DNA of 64,000 nt from contig CM020509.1 of assembly GCA_009823395.1 (NCBI GenBank), forward strand, positions 9,914,001 through 9,978,000, in the 5' to 3' direction. The notes below the pieces were generated by a model. That model was not told the origin of the DNA. It ran no database searches and saw nothing but the letters and a program-made list of their open reading frames with translations. Below, in pieces: positions 61,615 to 64,000 of this stretch. The stretch comes from Thamnaconus septentrionalis (lineage: Eukaryota; Chordata; Actinopteri; Tetraodontiformes; Monacanthidae). The first letter of the stretch is position 1. Every line of letters starts with the position of its first letter. Position numbers and translations under genes: made by a program.

Positions 61615-61719
61615 TTAAATGACAGTATTGGACTCGTCTGAAAAGGTTCTCATGAGCAGGGGCCTGGCAGAGGACTGGGGAGACTGGTGGCCTCCTGCAC
61701 TCGACTCAACCAGCTTCTT
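61615..61719 (-). CDS. atp11c: atp11c terminal coding exon with di-leucine tail
   Basis: After acceptor acccttccag it reads [20 protein letters not shown] then [14 protein letters not shown] and TAA. The SARPLL block resembles the SVRPLL motif of human ATP11C that drives protein kinase C-dependent endocytosis. Joins the previous exon in phase 0. A donor-like ctgtttaaacag-gtaccag follows the stop by four bases, so the exon may splice onward into 3' UTR exons. Confidence 0.85.
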   Translation of the reverse strand, partial: KKLVESSAGGHQSPQSSARPLLMRTFSDESNTVI

Positions 61720-61989
61720 CTGGAAGGGTGAGACACCAAAGACATCACTGGGTGGGTGGGCACGCATGCACGCACACACGCACGCACACACACAAAGCCT
61801 CTCCAGTATTTCTTGTTGCTGTTTTTTGCTCTTCCTGATGTGTACAGACACACATACAAGTGAAAAACACAGACAAAGTCCGAAACAAAAAAATGTGGGC
61901 AGTTGGATGATGAAAACATTTTAGGTCCACTTTTGCCATCATTTACTTCTGACAGTAATTCTCTCCAGAGATTAACACTGAAGCTAATG

Positions 61990-62021
<32 letters not shown>

Positions 62022-62221
62022 ATGAACGCACTCACACACACACATTTTTTTGAGCCATTTGTTTTTGCAGTGACGATCCGTGAACGATGAGCTCGCCGAC
62101 TTGTGCCTCATGCAGACAGGACTTGTTGCTGTGAAATCTTACATTTTGCCCTGACTCGACATGCGGAGGCAGCAGGCATTTGAGCAGCACAGGCAGACTA
62201 GCAGAAAGAGGGAGTGAGTGA

Positions 62222-62289
<68 letters not shown>

Positions 62290-64000
62290 CAGAGAGAGAG
62301 CGACGCCGACTGGTGCGACACGACGGACGACGAATGGGAAACGTTTGGATGAAACACTGTCCCACTGAGCAACTTCTCGGCGGAGTTTGATGAACACCTG
62401 CTGGGTTGCGCAAAGAAAAATCACAGCCGTCTGACTTCACGAGGAGAACGGAAAAAAAGACACAGAGTGAAAGACAGACGCAACAGGAAGGAGACGAGCA
62501 GGATGGGCAATTCGCAGGCTGTGCGGGAGAGGCGGACAGGAAGAGGAAGAGACCTCAGTCACTCCACGAGAAGCTGTGGGTGCTAGTGGTCTGCGACAAC
62601 ATGAAGATAGTGGACGTCCCCGAGGAAGGAAGGCGATGTTTCATCTTAAGGGTGGCGGCGCCGCAGAGGGAAAGTAAACCAGAGAGCAGGAAGAAAGCAC
62701 GTGAGCGCAACAGCAGGAGTGGAGTTCGTTTGGGGCAAGAGAAATATTTACAAAAAAAAAAAACGTTGAAGAAGCCATTAAACAGAATATCACTCTAGCT
62801 CCGGACAACCACGCAACATTATCTACAGTGAAAGAAAAGGAGGGAACAGATTCAACAGCATAGGCCACTATTGTTCCGGTGGATTTAAATCACATCAGGC
62901 TCAGCGGAGCTGCAGAAATGATGGCACCGTTATTTTTTATTATTTATACATGAAGTCAGATTTTAACTGCCAAATACATTACAAGATGAGGTACTACTAC
63001 CAACACTAACACTGCTAATGATAATAAAAATAATGATAATCATCATCATCACTATAGTATTAATAATTATGATAATGAAGATAATAATAACAACAATAAA
63101 TCAGCCAGAAATGCAAAGTGCCTTTGTCTGTCTACACATATTTCATTTAGTCCACGAGCATCATTCAAACCAGTAATAAAAGGGGGAGGGCAAAAGTAGG
63201 TAAACAGTTTTATTTGATGTAACCTTTAAGCACTGCTAGTGCCGAATGAGGACAGAGGGAGAACGAGGAGGAAAAGGGCCGAGAGTGTGTGTTTGTGTGT
63301 GTTTCACAAGCCGTACCTGTCGAGCGTGGGGCCCTCGGGGTTTGCGGAACACCACGAGCAGGATCTCTGGCAGCAGGCTGAGCAGAATGAGCAGGATGAT
63401 GACCAGCCAGGCCGACACTGAGCTCAGCATGTTGGCGAACACAAAGTACAAACGCTGCTGCTTCAGGAAGGGCCTGAGTGAGGGAGAGAGAGACAAGAGA
63501 GAGGGAGAGAGAGAGAGAGGGAGAGAGAGGGAGAATGATTTTTATAATAAACAAACAAAAAAGAAAACACTGGTCAACTGTGACAGTGTGCAGTTCATCC
63601 TGTGATATATTTTTCCCACCATATGATTCCTCCCCAGAAGAAGCTGAAAAACACGTAGAAAGCCAGGGAGCCCCAGATGACAAAGTGGTTGATCCAGGTC
63701 CAGTGCCGAGTGTCCAGAGCGAGCTGCAAGGGCAAACACTCATCAGCCAAGGAGCTCTCTTGTGCATTTATCAAAAGTAACCAGCAGGGGGAGTGGTTTA
63801 CCTTTAGTGTGACAGTGAAGACCAGGACGGTGAAGATAATCGTTCCATACGACCAGTTTCCAAAAACCTGCATTCAAAGGACAACAAACAGGAAGGTGGA
63901 ATTACTATTTTTTGCACTTGGAAGAGTGACTTAATTAGTGGCCTGTCAATTAAATCAAACCTGGCCGTTGTCCTGCAGTGCCGGGTTACTGAACAAAAAG
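61615..64000 (-). CDS. atp11c: atp11c 3' end (P4-ATPase phospholipid flippase), partial
   Basis: C-terminal five exons of a class VI P4-ATPase, which with a CDC50 subunit moves phosphatidylserine and phosphatidylethanolamine to the inner leaflet of the plasma membrane. Exons: 63961-64000 (cut by the window), 63802-63867, 63620-63723, 63317-63473 and 61615-61719. Junctions are GT-AG and in phase. [20 protein letters not shown] and [11 protein letters not shown] are nearly identical to human ATP11C. The catalytic P-type motifs lie beyond the right edge. Being next to mcf2 and f9 supports ATP11C rather than ATP11A. Confidence 0.95.
61988..62044. repeat. CA microsatellite
   Basis: CA runs in an atp11c intron, broken by 'aacagatgaacgcactca'. 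Confidence 0.9.
62226..62301. repeat. GA microsatellite
   Basis: A long GA run with two CA interruptions near its end, in an atp11c intron. Open frames of Ser-Leu repeats across it are artefacts. Confidence 0.93.
63317..63867 (-). CDS. atp11c: atp11c exons for the last transmembrane segments
   Basis: 63802-63867 reads [20 protein letters not shown] then LK. 63620-63723 reads [20 protein letters not shown] then [15 protein letters not shown]. 63317-63473 reads [40 protein letters not shown], then [12 protein letters not shown]. These carry the final hydrophobic helices before the cytoplasmic tail. Confidence 0.96.
63961..64000 (-). CDS. atp11c: atp11c partial exon at the right edge
   Basis: Reads [13 protein letters not shown] before gtttgatt, like the extracellular loop that ends in ENGQ in human ATP11C. 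It is truncated by the window end. The donor is weaker than consensus (gtttga) but the phase-0 join to the next exon is correct. Confidence 0.85.

Noticed and set aside
62032..62424. Minus-strand Ser-Leu repeat open frames
   Set aside because: Pure translation of the GA microsatellite.
62406..62798. Plus-strand open frame of 130 codons ([14 protein letters not shown] region)
   Set aside because: Lies inside an atp11c intron, rich in Arg, Lys and Glu from purine bias, with no family recognised and no splice support.
1..64000. CRISPR arrays, operons, phage or bacterial mobile islands
   Set aside because: The short tandem repeats have no spacers, the genes are intron-containing vertebrate genes, and nothing suggests prokaryotic DNA.

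Overview
The window reads as nuclear DNA of a teleost fish, probably a percomorph. Genes are split into short exons with GT-AG introns. CA, GA and GATA microsatellites are dense. Common fish interspersed repeats are present: a tRNA-derived SINE, a remnant that looks Tc1-like, and elements with terminal inverted repeats. The gene order is fgf13 - f9 - mcf2 - atp11c, which is the order on human Xq26-q27. The related human 13q cluster carries ATP11A, MCF2L, F7 and F10 instead. Most long open frames are chance or repeat-derived. The real coding sequence was found by matching exons to these four families and checking that splice phases agree.

Layout: (1) 1-29.9 kb has almost no coding sequence. 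Its one supported coding piece is the small Y-type alternative first exon of fgf13 on the minus strand (18555-18603), in a GC-rich stretch; the shared fgf13 exons should lie beyond the left edge. (2) 29.93-31.01 kb is a mosaic of short pieces matching, in order, parts of 31.0-39.24 kb. It looks like the collapsed upstream copy of an 8.2 kb tandem duplication that held f9 and the 3' end of mcf2. (3) 31.36-34.63 kb is f9 on the plus strand in eight exons: signal peptide, Gla, EGF1, EGF2, a long Ser/Thr/Asn-rich activation region and a trypsin-like protease. (4) 37.7-56.1 kb is mcf2 on the minus strand in 30 phase-consistent exons plus an alternative first exon: Sec14-like, spectrin-type, DH, PH and a C-terminal SH3. 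(5) 57.2-64.0 kb is the 3' end of atp11c on the minus strand, continuing past the right edge.

Two single-base deletions stand out. One is in the EGF2 exon of f9 and puts a stop after about 164 codons. The other is in mcf2 exon 26 and removes the SH3 frame. The relic duplicate at 30.9 kb keeps the missing base of the mcf2 exon, so the ancestral frame can be read inside this window. Either these are base-level assembly errors, or two neighbouring genes carry real lesions.

The four genes do not form a pathway. fgf13 acts inside excitable cells, f9 in blood clotting, mcf2 in Rho-family GTPase activation and atp11c in lipid flipping. Their linkage is ancient synteny. f9 and mcf2 converge on each other across 3.1 kb that holds a fold-back transposable element.
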